From: Sordariomycetes sp. S80-01Y
Taxonomy: Eukaryota > Ascomycota > Sordariomycetes
Length of the DNA stretch: 64,000 bases
NCBI GenBank assembly: GCA_037042185.1
Contig: JAXQJY010000024.1
Location: 620,001 to 684,000, forward strand
Direction of reading: 5' to 3'
Within the stretch, counting starts at the first letter, position 1, and each line of letters opens with the position of its first letter. The translations under genes were made by a program, and so were the position numbers. Of this stretch, positions 46,439 through 59,302 are shown piece after piece. The notes under the pieces are model-generated. The model was not told where the DNA came from. It was given only the letters and a program-made list of their open reading frames with translations, and did no database searches.

Positions 46439-47610
46439 ATGGCGCAAACCTCCCATCCCACTCTCATCAACCTCCCGCCTCCGGGCTCCAACCCCGATAC
46501 GCCCTCTGAAGTTCCGTACGTGCGCCGAAGCAAACCACTCGTTCAGTGCTAACAAACAGCAGAGGCACTCCCACCAGCACAACAACGTCCCTCAGCGCGC
46601 TCTCGACGACCGCGATCAAGGACGGCCACCGTGGCCACTTCCCGCAAGGTCCAGGCGCCGACCGCGGGCACCAGCACAATCCTTCGACTACGAGCCTCGA
46701 GGCGGAGCGCGCCGACCGTATCTCCCGTCTCGCAGGACTCGAACGGGTATCGACACTTCGCGCGCCACCGCAGACGGCTGGCAGCGTTGGCGGCGCGGCC
46801 GCCTCGTCCATTTCGCCCCAGACAACGCCGACATCAACAGGATTTCCTGCCAACTACCCGCAAACGCACCCGCTCACCCCCGCGTACTTTGATAACAATG
46901 GACAGCCTGTGGCGGTGACCAAAATGAGCACTGTAGGCACTGCCAGCGCAACAGAGTCTCACGTTGGCGAGGGCGACGGCTCGAGGACTACGGCGGGCGA
47001 GCGCGATGAGGATATGTTCAGCACCGGGACCAATTACCGTGGCGCCGGCTCCGTCACTAGCACTGGTGCCGACCCCGATGCCATGGATGAGGACATGGAT
47101 CGGTACCGGCATGTCCAAGATGACGACCGCATGAGCGACGACGGTTCTGCTTCCCTGGTCGGTTTTGGCGAGGGCGCTGGCAGCACGGTCTCGGGTCCCA
47201 TCTACCACCGACGGCCAGTCCCCGGCGCCCCTACCGTACACCAAGCGTGGGGTCTCGACCGAACCAACTCTGGCCTCAGCGAGGGGCGCAGAGACCGTGA
47301 CACTCCCATGGCGGGCATCGACACGCCTCAGACTGCTGCAGCTATTCAGGAGCGCCGGGACGCGCGCATGATGGACGGCATTGCTGCCGACCAAGCGCCC
47401 AATTTCAGCGACAGGAACGACAACTTTGTCGACACCACCTTCAGGGGCGGCGTGCCCGTCTCGAACCCGCAGGAGAGGGAGGCTGCTGAGAACATTGTCC
47501 AGCGGTTGGATCACGGCGAAGCTCAGGCGGGACCGTCTGCGCTGGGCAACCCCGGCAGGGACCAGCCTCTCGGCAAGTTCTACTTTGAGGGCGAAAAGCG
47601 CAAAGATTAG
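46439..47610 (+). CDS. uncharacterised low-complexity acidic protein
   Basis: Function not recognised. Exons 46439-46515 and 46560-47610 are joined over a 44-nt intron (GTACGT..ACAG, GTGCTAAC branch); the product is 375 residues. It is rich in Ser, Thr, Gly, Asp and Pro, largely disordered by composition, with DPDAMDEDMDRY and an Arg/Asp-rich QERRDARMMDG segment. The last 60 residues (around REAAENIVQRLDHGEAQAG and PLGKFYFEGEKRKD) look more ordered and may be the conserved part. No signal peptide or membrane segment. Confidence 0.7.
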
Positions 47611-48164
47611 GAGAGCCGCAAGTAGTGATCACCTTTTCCTTGCAATTATATTCGGCGGCATGGGTTACAGAGCGGTTATGGGGCGTTTGGGATTGCAGAC
47701 CGTTTGGTCAGGACGCCATGGACAAATCGTGTTTTTAAGGTGCTAGTTCAGTGAGTACGCAGGCCAGGAATTCTTGAAGATATGCTTGCGCTTGATGTGA
47801 AGAGCCCGAAAAGTGATTTCGGATCCTCTTTGCGTTGTTAAAGTCCCACTTTGCACCTTACCTGCTAAGATAACGCTTGTGGCCGAATCCACGGACAGAA
47901 GCTTGCTGATGCAGTCGTATCAGACTGATCAGTCTCAAGGCTATCATAAGAGAACCGCCGCCCTGTCATAGATCATACCGCAACAGCGACGAGCTCGGGA
48001 AGGTGAGCTGCTCGTACGTAATATATGTCTATTCCCAAGCCCCTAGGGTGTGCATAACACCATCTAGCCCCGTAAAAGTACAATATTACAAGCCTAAAAC
48101 GCCCAGCAATGCATCGCTTCACTTCCTGTCGGTTCTCACGAGCCTTCGTTGCGGATCGCACCCC
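47611..48164. other. convergent intergenic region
   Basis: 0.55 kb between the 3' ends of the low-complexity gene and sys1. Only UTR sequence is expected and nothing else was seen. Confidence 0.5.
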
Positions 48165-48789
48165 TCAGCCCCTTTCTTCCATCTCGAAGCTCTCGCCCTT
48201 GCCCTCCTCCTCGTCCCGGCCTTGCGTCGTCCCCGGCGGCGGCGCGTTGTTCCCCAGGATCCTCCCGCCACCGAAGAAGACGGGCTGCAGCTCCCGCCAT
48301 TGGCAGCCCCACATGCCCAGCGCGACGCAGAGCGCAGAGGACGCAGCCGCGCAGAGCCACCACATCAGGTTGCGCGGCAGGGAGCGGCTGTAGAGGATGG
48401 TGAAGAGCAGGTGGAGGCCCTGGATGGTGAGGGCGAAGTCGAGGACGAGCTTAGAGCGGGCTATCAGGAAGACGATGGCTATGGACCTGTTGAGGGTGTG
48501 TCAGCGTTGGTTGCGAGTAGGAAAAGGGGGGCCCGTACATGATGAAGCCGCCGTTGAGGAGCCACACAAATGCCACCACCCATCCTTGCGTAGTATCACC
48601 CCGAACCCTTTCCCAGCCAAGTATCAAGTCAGTGCCGAAGGGTGTGCCTGATACCAGCGTCGTGAAGAGGAAGAGGATCAGGCTGGCGAGGTAGAATATG
48701 ACTTGCAGTGCTGCGATTTGCGCGGCGATCTTGAGGGGCTGAAGGTCGGAGAGGGCGCCGGCCCTTGGCGGACGACGTCTTCGTGGCAT
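48165..48789 (-). CDS. SYS1: Golgi membrane protein Sys1
   Basis: Sys1 is a Golgi integral membrane protein that recruits the Arf-like GTPase Arl3/ARFRP1 and supports vesicle traffic. Exons 48789-48539 and 48486-48165; intron 48538-48487 (52 nt, GTACGG..CAACAG, ACGCTGACAC branch). The product is 190 residues with four hydrophobic segments (QVIFYLASLILFLFT, GWVVAFVWLLNGGFIM onward, FALTIQGLHLLFTILY, MWWLCAAASSALCVALG). Family hallmarks are DLQPLKIAAQI, the RGDTT loop, LIARSKLVLDFALTI and CQWRELQPVFFGG. The cytosolic tail is acidic and Lys-rich. Confidence 0.92.
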
Positions 48790-49585
48790 GGTCGTAGCTG
48801 TGTCGCGTGTGAAGGAAAGGAGGTCGCAGGTGCGTTACGAAGTTCGCATGATCTGTCTGCGCCGAGGTTCCCCTATTCTCGCCTGGAGATGAAAACGCGC
48901 GACTAGGGTGGGGAATCGATGTAAGGGGATGCAGTTGAGAATCAGAGACGTTGCGCTGGAGCCAGAATGCGCGGAGGCGGTGCGCAACGGCGATAGAGAC
49001 AGTAAGGAAGAGGACAAGCTTGAAGTTGTCGCGATGAACAACGGATGGACAGCTGGGAGGTTGGAAGTCGGCGAGGTAGAGCGCTAAGCCCCTTTAGGCG
49101 ACCAGCTGATGACATCGAATACTGCCCCGTGTCAAGTCTCGAGGAGCTAGGCCCAAGTCAGGATTGTCAGCAGATCATTCTCTCCGAGTTCAAGGAAAGT
49201 AGCTATGTCCCTAGCTGCCCAGTATTTCATCTTTCTGCTCGTGTTAGCTCGTGGCTGTTAATAGTCAAGGGTCTGAATCGTACCTTGGCACGTTGCGCTG
49301 CGGTCGATTGGCTGAACCCGAAGCTAAAGTGGATCTTCATCACTGACGTCGCTAAGTAAGGCACTTTCCATGATCTTTTGACGGCCTCAAAGTTCAGCGT
49401 TCAGTTCCCAAATCCTACACCACCACCAACCCCATATATTTGCAGCAGGCCGCAGCTGCAGGTGACTTGAAGAATTGGCCCGAAACTACGCCTAGCCCGA
49501 AAACAATTACGCTGTCCCATCACAGCCCGCGGAAAGACCGGCGCCCCAAACCACCCTCCCCATCCACAGACACACCACCGCCGCC
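48790..49585. promoter_or_regulatory. divergent promoter region of sys1 and coa6
   Basis: 0.8 kb between two divergent start codons. No TATA box was recognised; the last 100 bases are rich in CCACC/CACAG-type leader sequence. Confidence 0.45.
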
Positions 49586-49987
49586 ATGGGCTGGTTCGGC
49601 ACATCTCGAGAGGACGAAGTCCGCGCCGGCACCGCCGTCCCGACCCGCTCCGAGCGCCAGAAGTGCTGGCTCGCCCGCGACACCTACTTCGCCTGCCTCG
49701 ACGCGCACTCGGTCGACGACCCGCTCAAGAACCCGGCCATCGACAAGAACCAGTGCCGCCAGCAGGCCGCCAAGCTGGACGAGGACTGCGCGAGGGAGTG
49801 GGTCAAGTACTTCAAGCAGTGGCGCGTGGCGGACCTGCAGAAGAAGAGGCGCCTCGAGGAGCTGAGGAAGCAGGGCGCCGTCGAGATGGAGGTCACGAGC
49901 TCGTTCGCTCCCGAGGGGGGCGCCGGCGCGAGCGGGAAGGGCGTGCAGGACATCCAGGGCATGTTGGAGAAGCAACAGAAGAGGTAA
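49586..49987 (+). CDS. COA6: cytochrome c oxidase assembly factor 6
   Basis: Coa6 is an intermembrane-space CHCH protein that helps deliver copper to Cox2 during complex IV assembly. Single exon, 133 residues. The Cx9C-Cx10C arrangement typical of Coa6 is intact: CWLARDTYFAC at about residues 27-37 and CRQQAAKLDEDC further on, followed by REWVKYF. The N-terminus MGWFGTSREDEVRAG and the position of the Trp residues also fit. The C-terminal 35 residues are a longer, Gly/Ala/Gln-rich tail than in yeast. Import would be by the Mia40 route, so no cleavable presequence is expected, and none is seen. Confidence 0.9.
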   Translation: MGWFGTSREDEVRAGTAVPTRSERQKCWLARDTYFACLDAHSVDDPLKNPAIDKNQCRQQAAKLDEDCAREWVKYFKQWRVADLQKKRRLEELRKQGAVEMEVTSSFAPEGGAGASGKGVQDIQGMLEKQQKR

Positions 49988-50612
49988 AGCTCCGACTTTG
50001 TACGAATAGCGAGGCAGCTACAGAGGGCGAGGCAGCGCAGAATAACGCGCCAGCGCCAGAGTGTACATCACGACGTGTAACAACATGACTGTACAAGATG
50101 TAAAGAAGATTCAATCAAGACTCTCATCTACCCATATCTAAGTAATCCATGTGAACCCCAAAACCCCAAAGCGCATACAAAACTCGGTGAAGCGACAAGA
50201 AAGGAGACAAGGAAACAGCAGGCTGTGGTGGTGTATGACAGTAAGAAAGGAAAGTGGTGGTATCATCCATGTCTTCCAAAAACATGCTCGCGCTCGATCT
50301 GGAGCTCCTACGCGTTCTCCTTACGTGCCGGACGGAGCGAGCTCCTGCTTCCGACGCGTGTATCCTCCGATGAGTGAAAGCCCGGGGCTGATGCAAATGA
50401 CAGATGAAAAGAAATTATGAGACAAGACAAGGGACATGCAGAAAATCCAAGAATGTCCCTGCTGCTTTTCGCTTCGTGTCGTATTGATGCGGCGTCGTCC
50501 AAGAGTAAATATTGGTATCATGGTTTGTAAGTCGTGGCCTCGAACCCCCTCCAGCACGCCTGGCTCAATCGCGCATCCACCAAGGCAAACAAGATGCGTA
50601 AGTCTTAACAAA
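49988..50612. other. convergent intergenic region
   Basis: 0.63 kb between the 3' ends of coa6 and the PI4P 5-kinase gene; no gene seen. Confidence 0.5.
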
Positions 50613-53436
50613 CTACGCCGTCATCCGCACACCACTATCCTCGGTGCTTTCGTGGGGCAGAGGAGGCAGCGACTTGTTCCGCAGACTCTCCTTGCTGAGG
50701 CGAGGCTGAGCGGCGTACCCGCTGTCTGCGCTCTCCGGCTTGCCCGGTGCGTTGCCTTTGGGAGGAGTTGGTGGTGGTGCTCGGCTGGGCGCAGGCATGC
50801 GGTCTTTGGCGGGAGTCCTTGGACGGAAGTCGTTATTCTCGCCAGCTTCTTCGACAACAGGGAGAACAGGCTCGTTGTTGACTGAGTCGCGGTTGTTGTT
50901 CAGAGGTACAGTCCGAAGCGTCCGGTCGGGTACTTGTTTCTCTGAAACGCCCTTTTCCTCGGTCCGCTTCGCTTCTCGCGTGGCCATTGCAACGATCTCG
51001 CGGCCCTCCGGTGACCTTTGGCCATCTGGGGGTGGCGCAGGCGGTTGATGGTCCGGCATAGGAGGAATGCTGTTGTGCTTCTTGGACTGAGAAACACGAG
51101 AAGCCTGAGCCATCTCCTCGTCCCGCCTCTGAGCCTCCCGGTGTGCTTCTTCGGCCGACATCGTGTTCCCTTCGATGAAGTTGTAGAAGCGGTCACCATA
51201 CTGTGCCGGCGGAAGAGCTGAGATCTGCGTCCGGTCGCTTGTCAGACCCTTCCAGAAGTGCTCAATCTTCTTGATCATTCCATACTGCCAATGTTAACAA
51301 TGTTGTCGCCACCTTTCGACCAGGGGAACTTACGTGAGTCAGACAGTCGATGACGCCCAGGTAGTAGATCTCATCCGCCGGTTCATTATCCTCATGCGTA
51401 GCCCTGAGCCCGCCATCATCCTGGTTGAAGACGAAGCCGGGCCGGGACTGCCCCTCTTGCAGCTCGTTGGGCATCTTGTCAGATTGCGAAATGGGGACAG
51501 GCCGCTCTGACCGGATCATCTGTCGAAGCTCCCTTGCCTTGCGAGCATTCTCCATCTTTGAGGGTGTCCTAAGCAGCACGGATGGGGGCTCATCTTCGCT
51601 CTGACGCTTGCCTTCCGGATTGAACACCTGAAGGGTTTTGTCGCGGAGGTTCTCCTCGTTGCCTCTTGAGATGTCGTGAATGCCGACGAGTAGTGAGTAG
51701 TCCATTATCTGCAGCCGCTTCAGCAGGATGACGTCGCGCTGTAGCTGCTCGAGGAACAATCGTTTCTTCTGTATCCCGAGCTCAAGCGAGCGCTGTCTTC
51801 TCAGCCAGTTCAGATCCTTCAGTGTCGCCCTCGGGTTCTTATCCAAGTCTTCTTCTCTGTAGTCTCGGCCAATTGTCGAGCCCTTGAGATCAAAGGTCGT
51901 ATGAATATCACGATGAGGCGGGAAGAGGTTGTTCATGACCACGAAGTGGATCTTCTTGCCATATGGCAGCTTCACCCTGTGCAACCCGTAGAACTGCGAG
52001 AGGAGCGTGTTGGGGTTGTCCTTGACATGCTGGTAGTAATCTTTCAGGATCTTCCTGAGGAACTTGTGCTCGCTGTGGTGGATCGTCTTGATAATGTACT
52101 TGTAGTCCCGGGAGAAGTAGAAGAAGCTACCACTTTTGCCAGGCGACCCCAGCTCGGAAAGAATGTACTTGCCAGTTAGAGACATGAGGTAGTCGGCGGG
52201 ATCGAGTCGGAACATGCCCCGTAGGCGACGGAAAACCCATGGTGCGTAGTCCTTGAACTTGAAGTCGTACTTGGCCGACGGAACCAATTCGTTGCCGGCG
52301 ATGTCGAAGGTTGACTTTTGCTTGACGTGGAAATCCGCATCGGTCACCTCACGGTCGAGCTTGGCGTTTGTCCTCGACACGGACACTCGGATCCCGGTCA
52401 ACATGTTATAAGCCGTGACCCAGTTTGCGTGTGATTCGTCCACCTTTGTGCCGACCAGGACCCTATCGTCGTCCTCCTGTTCCCTCCTCTTGCGTTTGCT
52501 AGCACGCTTCTGCCGTAACGCCTCCGCCCATCGCGCCGCATCCTCGTCTGGCACAACATCATCCCTAGGCGCATCTGACTGCATTGACCGAGTCGTCCTG
52601 CGAGCCAAGCTAAGTGACGCCCTCCTAGGACCTGCCACGGTGGGCGAAAACCGGCCGCTAGCTTGCGCCGTGTCCATGGAGGGTCGACCTGACGATACCT
52701 TTGGCACCTCGAGCGTATGCCGCTGCTTAAGAGCAGCTCCGGGGTGTGGCGGCTGCAGGTAGTTGGCGGATGACGAGCTTGAGGCACCAGCGTGATATAC
52801 GGGAGGAGACGACAGGCGGTGCGGTGAGCTTCTCGGGGGAGAGTTGTCGGTGATTGGTGATGAGGGTGCATTGAGGGACAGCGTGTGCGACAGCGGTTCG
52901 GATTCGGACGGGATGGTCTGCAGCGGCGGCTTAGACTGCTCATTGCTTCGTCTTGGTGTCTTGTCCATCGTAGAGTGACCTGTTGAGGAGGTAGATTCGC
53001 GGGGCGGGTCGACATGGTTCAATCGCAAAGTCTTGTCTGAACTCTCCATGCCATTTGCATGTGCGTAGGGATGACGCGGCGTGGTGCGGTCCGGCAGCGT
53101 GGTGGTTCCATTGGGCGGTTGGCCGTCGTGGGTGACGCTCTTCCCATTAGGAAGCGAGTTCATGCTCGTAGGACGGGTGAGATTGCCATTAGTAGTGGTG
53201 GCCGCAGTCATCGGGTTGGGGTCCGAGATGTCGGAGTCGTGTATGGAGGAGTTGGAGGTCTCGTCAAAGGGCTCATTGATGGGGACGGATGAGCGGGTGT
53301 TTACGTTGACGGCATGGACCCGGTCGTCCTTGACGGCAGCGGCGCCGAGGTGATCGTGAGGGTCAAGGTCGAGGATATCGCTGTTGTCGTGTTCGTGAAA
53401 TATTGGCGAGTTGGTATCGTTCAGGAACGAGGGCAT
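50613..53436 (-). CDS. MSS4: phosphatidylinositol-4-phosphate 5-kinase (Mss4/Its3 type)
   Basis: Makes PI(4,5)P2 from PI4P at the plasma membrane, controlling actin, endocytosis and cell-wall signalling. Exons 53436-51334 and 51284-50613; intron 51333-51285 (49 nt). The product is 924 residues. Met 53436 (MPSFLNDTNSP) was chosen; the frame is open another 132 codons upstream, but that part reads like leader DNA. The N-terminal 430 residues are disordered. The kinase domain begins near VKQKSTFDIAG and shows YILSELGSPGKSGSFFYFS, YIIKTIHHSEHKFLRKIL, TFDLKGSTIGR, the catalytic IMDYSLLVGIHD and, across the splice, YYLGVIDCLTHYGMIKKIEH. The C-terminal 190 residues are Pro- and charge-rich. Confidence 0.93.
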
Positions 53437-55133
53437 TTCGAGCGAGGCCCAGAGGGGGAGCAAACGATAGGCGGGTCGACGAGTCAGACGCGCTGTCGGT
53501 GAGGGTGAACGTCTGCCGTGTAGCGTTTGATGTTGGATGCCGACGGTGTCGAGAGCAACGCTGTCGGTTGTTGGACGAAGCTGGCTCGGGGTGGTTGGAG
53601 GCGCTCGTCGTCGTCGTTGTCGGGTCTTGAGGGCGCTGGCTGGTTCGTCAAACAAGGCTACTAGGCAATGAGCTGAGGAAAAGAAAAGTGCTGGCGATGA
53701 TGCGGTCGAGCAGGACAGCGAGGGCGAGCTGGTCACTCTGGTGCTGTCGTAGAAGCCCAGTTGCTGTCGATGGCGGCGGAAATGAAGGAGATTGGAGATT
53801 GGCAGGACTTGCTCAGCTGGGCACGACAGCACTGGGATGCGATGCTGGAAAGCCTTGGCTGGCCGACCGACCCAGTGGAGCTGCCACGCACTCGGACAAG
53901 GGACCGGCTTCAGTGCTTTGACAGCTCGACTGCCCGTTGAACAGAATTTGATTACTATAATTAATCTCTTGAACAGCTACGACTTGTTTAATTCCTAGGT
54001 CCAGCTACTTCGCATGCGAGTTGTTGCATCTGGACGCTTGTGCCCTACCAAGGTTCGCCGTCATGAATCTTCAGCGAGCTAAGCTCCGCCCTTTCGGGGG
54101 TCCTTAGAGGCCGACCGTTGTTCGTTTGACAAAGTCACTACTCTGAAATCCTGCAGCATCGCCACTGTTGCTGTCCTTTGCCGGGTCTCTCAGTCTATTC
54201 CTTTCGAACCAAAAGTACTAACTGTTGCTCAGAATCCTTATCTAATGCGCGTTCTCCTGCCAAGCAAACGCGACTCGTTGGGAAGGTGCGGCCAGTGAGG
54301 CTTCGTATCGCGAATGCCCAGGGATATTTAGGGATAATTCGGCGTCCAATCACCCGCCCATAAAGGGGCATATGATGCGTTGTCCCTAAGCGATTTCTTG
54401 CTGCCAATCCGAATCTTTCGAAAACAGAATCTCGCAGGTGTTCCGGGTGGCTGAGTCGTGTGCCTGGCGGGAGGACATCACTGCCACACTCCGGTGACGG
54501 GATCATTCCGTCCCCCGTTCTGCTGCAACCCGCGGCTCTTGACCCCTATTCGATGCCAACGTCGTCATTGGCACTGAGGAAGGCCACCAGAAGTTCGGAA
54601 GAGATTCAATTTGATCAAGTCGGGGTCTCCAGCCCCTCGACACCGCTGCATTGGAATTGATGATATCATGGCCTGCGGGTCTTAATTAGGGGACTCACCG
54701 CCAGCACGACAGATCGACAATAGTCAGCTCCTGTCGTCATGTGCTGTCCACCAGAAATTAATATAGGACAGGGTTCGTGGCAGCGCAAAATATGATAACG
54801 GGAGAGCAACACGAGCAATCAAGTTATTGTCAATTGCTGCAGGCATACTCAATGACTTACTCAATTCCTTTCTCGATCTCTTGCCAGCAATGAGGGTCAG
54901 CATCGCAGGAAGAGCGAGGCTCAACTTTCCCGCCTTGTCTCAGTGTAGCTCTTGCTCTCCCTTCTGAGTTGACGCCGTAGCATCACACGTGCTTCTTCGA
55001 AACTGTTGCGTAGTATTATCGCTTGATAATCACTTCGACCACGAACGTCTTGGGCGTCCACCAGCATCAATATCCTGCGTCGCACTCCTACCTCTTAGCT
55101 TTGAAGCTCTAATTCGCTGCTCTCGTGGCATCC
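53437..55133. other. promoter and leader of the PI4P 5-kinase gene; otherwise empty
   Basis: 1.7 kb. The first 400 bases keep an open frame with the kinase gene but look like leader sequence. From about 54000 to 55130 no gene or RNA was recognised. Confidence 0.45.
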
Positions 55134-55828
55134 ATGACCAACAGCTCCGTCGGCAGCGAGAATGCCTCGCCCAAAGCTGAGCGCTCAAGGTCACCCGCCA
55201 AAGATTCGTCCAAGAAACCCCAGGCGACACCCACGGCACATGGTCCAAGGCCTAAGCTCGGACGGCGCAAGGCGATGAAGAAGGTGAAGACACTGTAGGA
55301 CAAGCGTCTCAATGATGACCTTTTCCCCCGTCTCCCGCAAAGCCGATTCGACTGTGCCATGACGTCTTGTCCCGAACTCTGCCAACGGACGGACGAGGCC
55401 GGCGTACGCCAACTCTCCCTGTTCTCGTCACCTAGTTAACGTCATAGTCCGACTATTTCTCTCCAAGACCCCGCCGTAACTCCCGTTCACAACCTCCGAC
55501 ACCGTTCTCCATCTCCAATCTTGTCCTCCGCTTTCGCTTAGCCCGTGTCTGGCGTTCGATTGGCGGCTCCTCCTACAACCGCTCACCCCCGCGCCACGTC
55601 GACGCAATTCCGCGGTCAATAGACGGCAAAGAGCGACGGCGAAGGGCGAGGGAAAACGGCCGTCGACACTCGTCTGAGGTGCCTCAGAGCCAGGGTACCA
55701 CTCCAGGTGAAGGTCGTGCGGGGGCTAGTCCGGAGGCCGTGGTCGGGATGAAGCTGGCAATGGAGGAGTTGGATCGACTGAGAAAGGTTGCGAGGAGCGA
55801 CGATGGGTCCTGGAAGGGTTCAATATGA
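55134..55828 (+). CDS. small spliced gene of unknown function, with an in-frame TAG near its start
   Basis: Function not recognised. The well-supported part runs from Met 55359 through intron 55404-55447 (44 nt, GTACGC..CATAG, AGTTAAC branch) to the stop at 55826-55828, giving 141 residues. It is Arg/Ser-rich with SDYFSPRPRRNSRSQ after the splice and a charged C-terminal helix (GMKLAMEELDRLRKVARS). The same frame is open back to Met 55134, where it encodes a Ser/Lys-rich stretch (MTNSSVGSENASPKAE, LGRRKAMKKVKTL), except for one TAG at 55296-55298. Either the upstream part is a separate 54-codon frame or leader, or the TAG is an acceptor or a mutation. The right end is close to the next gene (about 300 bp). 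Confidence 0.45.
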
Positions 55829-56125
55829 GCCGCACTGCTTTTTCATCAGTATTGATAGGAAGTATGATTAGTCGAATACAACACTTGTTCAATGATGCTG
55901 GCGTTGGAGGGGAGGGGAGGTTGTCCGGGTCTAGGAACGTCGCAAGCTTGGCCTCGGCAAGTGTGGATCCGGGGTCGGATTTCAACGACCGGGAGTGGGT
56001 GGTGACGCGATTGGCGGGGCCATCTTCTGAAGTCCGTAGCATCGATCTTCCCTCCAGGACGACTTTGGTCCTCTCTTCCTTTTCCCCATAATCGTTGTTT
56101 TCGCCATTATTGGTAGCTGATAGAG

Positions 56126-57440
56126 ATGTTTCGCCCCTTCCTAAGGTCATGTGCACGTCATGCTGTGCCATTGCGGCCAGCGCTACCTTCGAGGAGCTTC
56201 GCAACGTTCAACTGGGAGGACCCCCTAGCTTCGAAGAACCTCTTGACCGAGGAGGAGTCGGCAATTAGGGAGACTGCGGAGCGCTACTGTCAAGAGCAAC
56301 TGGCCCCTCGTGTCCTACGTATATTTTCCCGTCTCTTAGCAGTCTAAATTGACACTGACTATCGTAGAGGCTTACCGTGATGAAAACTACGATCCCAAGA
56401 TTTTGCAAGAAATGGGCGAGCTCGGCCTCCTGGGCGCTACGATCGATGGGTACGGCTGCGCAGGTGTCTCCACGGTAGCTGGTGGCCTCATCACTCGAGC
56501 TGTTGAGCGAGTGGACAGTGGCTACCGAAGTGGCATGTCCGTGCAGTCATCCCTCGTCATGGGGGGGATCGCCGAGTTCGGTACAGCGGAGCAAAAGGAC
56601 AGGTTCTTGCCAGAGATGGCTAAGGGCAGACTTCTTGGTGCGTTTGGCTTGACAGAGCCCAACCATGGAAGCGATCCAGGAAGCATGGAGAGCGTAGCGA
56701 GGAGGCATCCCACCAAGAAGGGCGTCTTCCTGTTGAGCGGAAGTAAAACCTGGATCACTAATAGTCCCATCGCCGATGTTCTCATGGTTTGGGCAAAGCT
56801 AGAGGATACCGGCAAAATCAGAGGCTTCCTAGTCGAACGCAAGGACAGTCCGTCAGGGACGCTCGAGACGCCAGCCATCAAAGACAAGAACGGCCTGCGA
56901 GCTTCAATAACTGGCATGATCCAAATGGATGATGTCCCCGTTCCCGAGGAAAACATGTTCCCTGATGTCGAAGGTCTTCGCGGCCCCTTCAGCTGCCTCA
57001 ACAATGCCCGCTACGGGATCTCTCTGGGCGTTATCGGTGCCCTGGAAGACTGTCTCAACCGCGCACGCACCTACGCTCTCGAACGGAAGCAATTCAAGGG
57101 GAACCCTCTGGCCAAATACCAGCTCGTCCAGAAGAAGCTTGCTGATGCGGCCAGCGACGCAGCCTACGGTACCCTCGCCTCAATCCAAGTAGGCAGACTC
57201 AAGGATGAAGGCAAAGCGAGCCCAGAGATGATCAGCATGGTCAAGCGACAGAATTGCGACATGGCGCTGCGCAACGCGAGGGTTTTGCAGGAGGTTTTTG
57301 GCGGCAATGCCGTGAGCGATGAGTACGGGATAGGGAGACATGTTGCGAATCTATTCGTGACTCAGACGTATGAGGGTCAGAGTGATATCCATAGCTTGAT
57401 CTTGGGGAGGGCGATCACGGGGATCCAGGCGTTTGTATGA
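56126..57440 (+). CDS. GCDH: mitochondrial glutaryl-CoA dehydrogenase
   Basis: An FAD enzyme of the mitochondrial matrix that oxidatively decarboxylates glutaryl-CoA to crotonyl-CoA in lysine, hydroxylysine and tryptophan breakdown. Exons 56126-56318 and 56368-57440; intron 56319-56367 (49 nt, ACACTGACT branch). The product is 421 residues. The N-terminus is an Arg-rich presequence ending around [12 protein letters not shown]. Acyl-CoA dehydrogenase hallmarks are present: [63 protein letters not shown] and the catalytic-Glu region [40 protein letters not shown] matches the GCDH subgroup better than other acyl-CoA dehydrogenases. Confidence 0.93.
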
Positions 57441-58469
57441 GATGAGTAATCTGTGAGTCGAGGCTAACAGCTTTCGCCTCGTGCCTCGCATGACAAAGCA
57501 TCCGTCGTACGAATAGTTTTCGACTATCAGCGAGCAAGTCAACGAGTCAGGGAGCGCCTCACTTAGATGTCTTGGTGGTGTTGTCTACACTTATGGTCAC
57601 ACGAGAGAACCTTGTTGGGCACCATTGAAGGCGTAGTGGGCAGACTGCCTCGCACCACGAGTCAGCATTTGTGTAACGATGTAAAGGAAACAAAGGTGCC
57701 ATAGGTAAACACATCGTTTGGAGAAATTCAGTTCGTGCACTGGCCTGATTATGGGAATTAAGTTGAATCCAACGCTCAGTGCGGAATTCCAACATCAGAC
57801 GGTCGGCAGTCCAGTCTCAAAACCGGGAGCGTGGGAAATGGTATCAGAGGCTGCATGCAGGGATGGTTGGGTAGTTTTTCGAGATACATCCATGCGACAA
57901 ACGTTACCCAGGGTTTGTTCTGACAGCTCTGCCTCTTAGCGCAACGTTGAAGAAGGGAGTTCGTTGTATCGAAGTTGAACGAAGGCAGTGGAGTATAGGC
58001 GTATGAGGTGAGGCTTAGATGATGCTTTGAAATGGGTCGATTGTTAACGTGCTCAGGCCAATTTTACGTGAGAGCCTGATAATGCGCCACCTCCGGCGAG
58101 ACCCCGGTGGCGGTGCCTGGCCTGGGAGCCTCAACTTGGAGACGTCAGGCTTTTCCCCTCCACCGCAGTCAGTCACCTCGCCAGCGATCAAACCTGACGC
58201 TGCAACCTAGAACTCTTCCTCCTTTGCATCACCCACGGAAAACAACGTCACCGCACCAGCGATCGACGACAGTTTCCTTTATTACCACGAGCACCGAGTG
58301 CACCTCTACGATCGTAATACCAGACAGCGACCGTCCTTCTCGCAGCGTCGTGCGTCATCCCCTCGCTACGCCTTTTTCGCCCGCATCGACAGTTGTCGCT
58401 AACCGCTGCCCGCAGGAGAAAGCATCTTCCCTTCCCTTTCTTCGATACCCACCCCTCACAACACACACG
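57441..58469. other. promoter and leader of the ubiquitin-conjugating enzyme gene
   Basis: 1.0 kb. The right third (about 58090-58469) is C/T-rich with CACC and CTCC runs, as in leaders of strongly expressed fungal genes. No separate gene seen. Confidence 0.45.

Positions 58470-59302
<833 letters not shown>

Noticed and set aside
53437-53832. In-frame N-terminal extension of the PI4P 5-kinase
   Set aside because: The 132 extra codons have leader-like composition; the Met at 53436 begins protein-like sequence.
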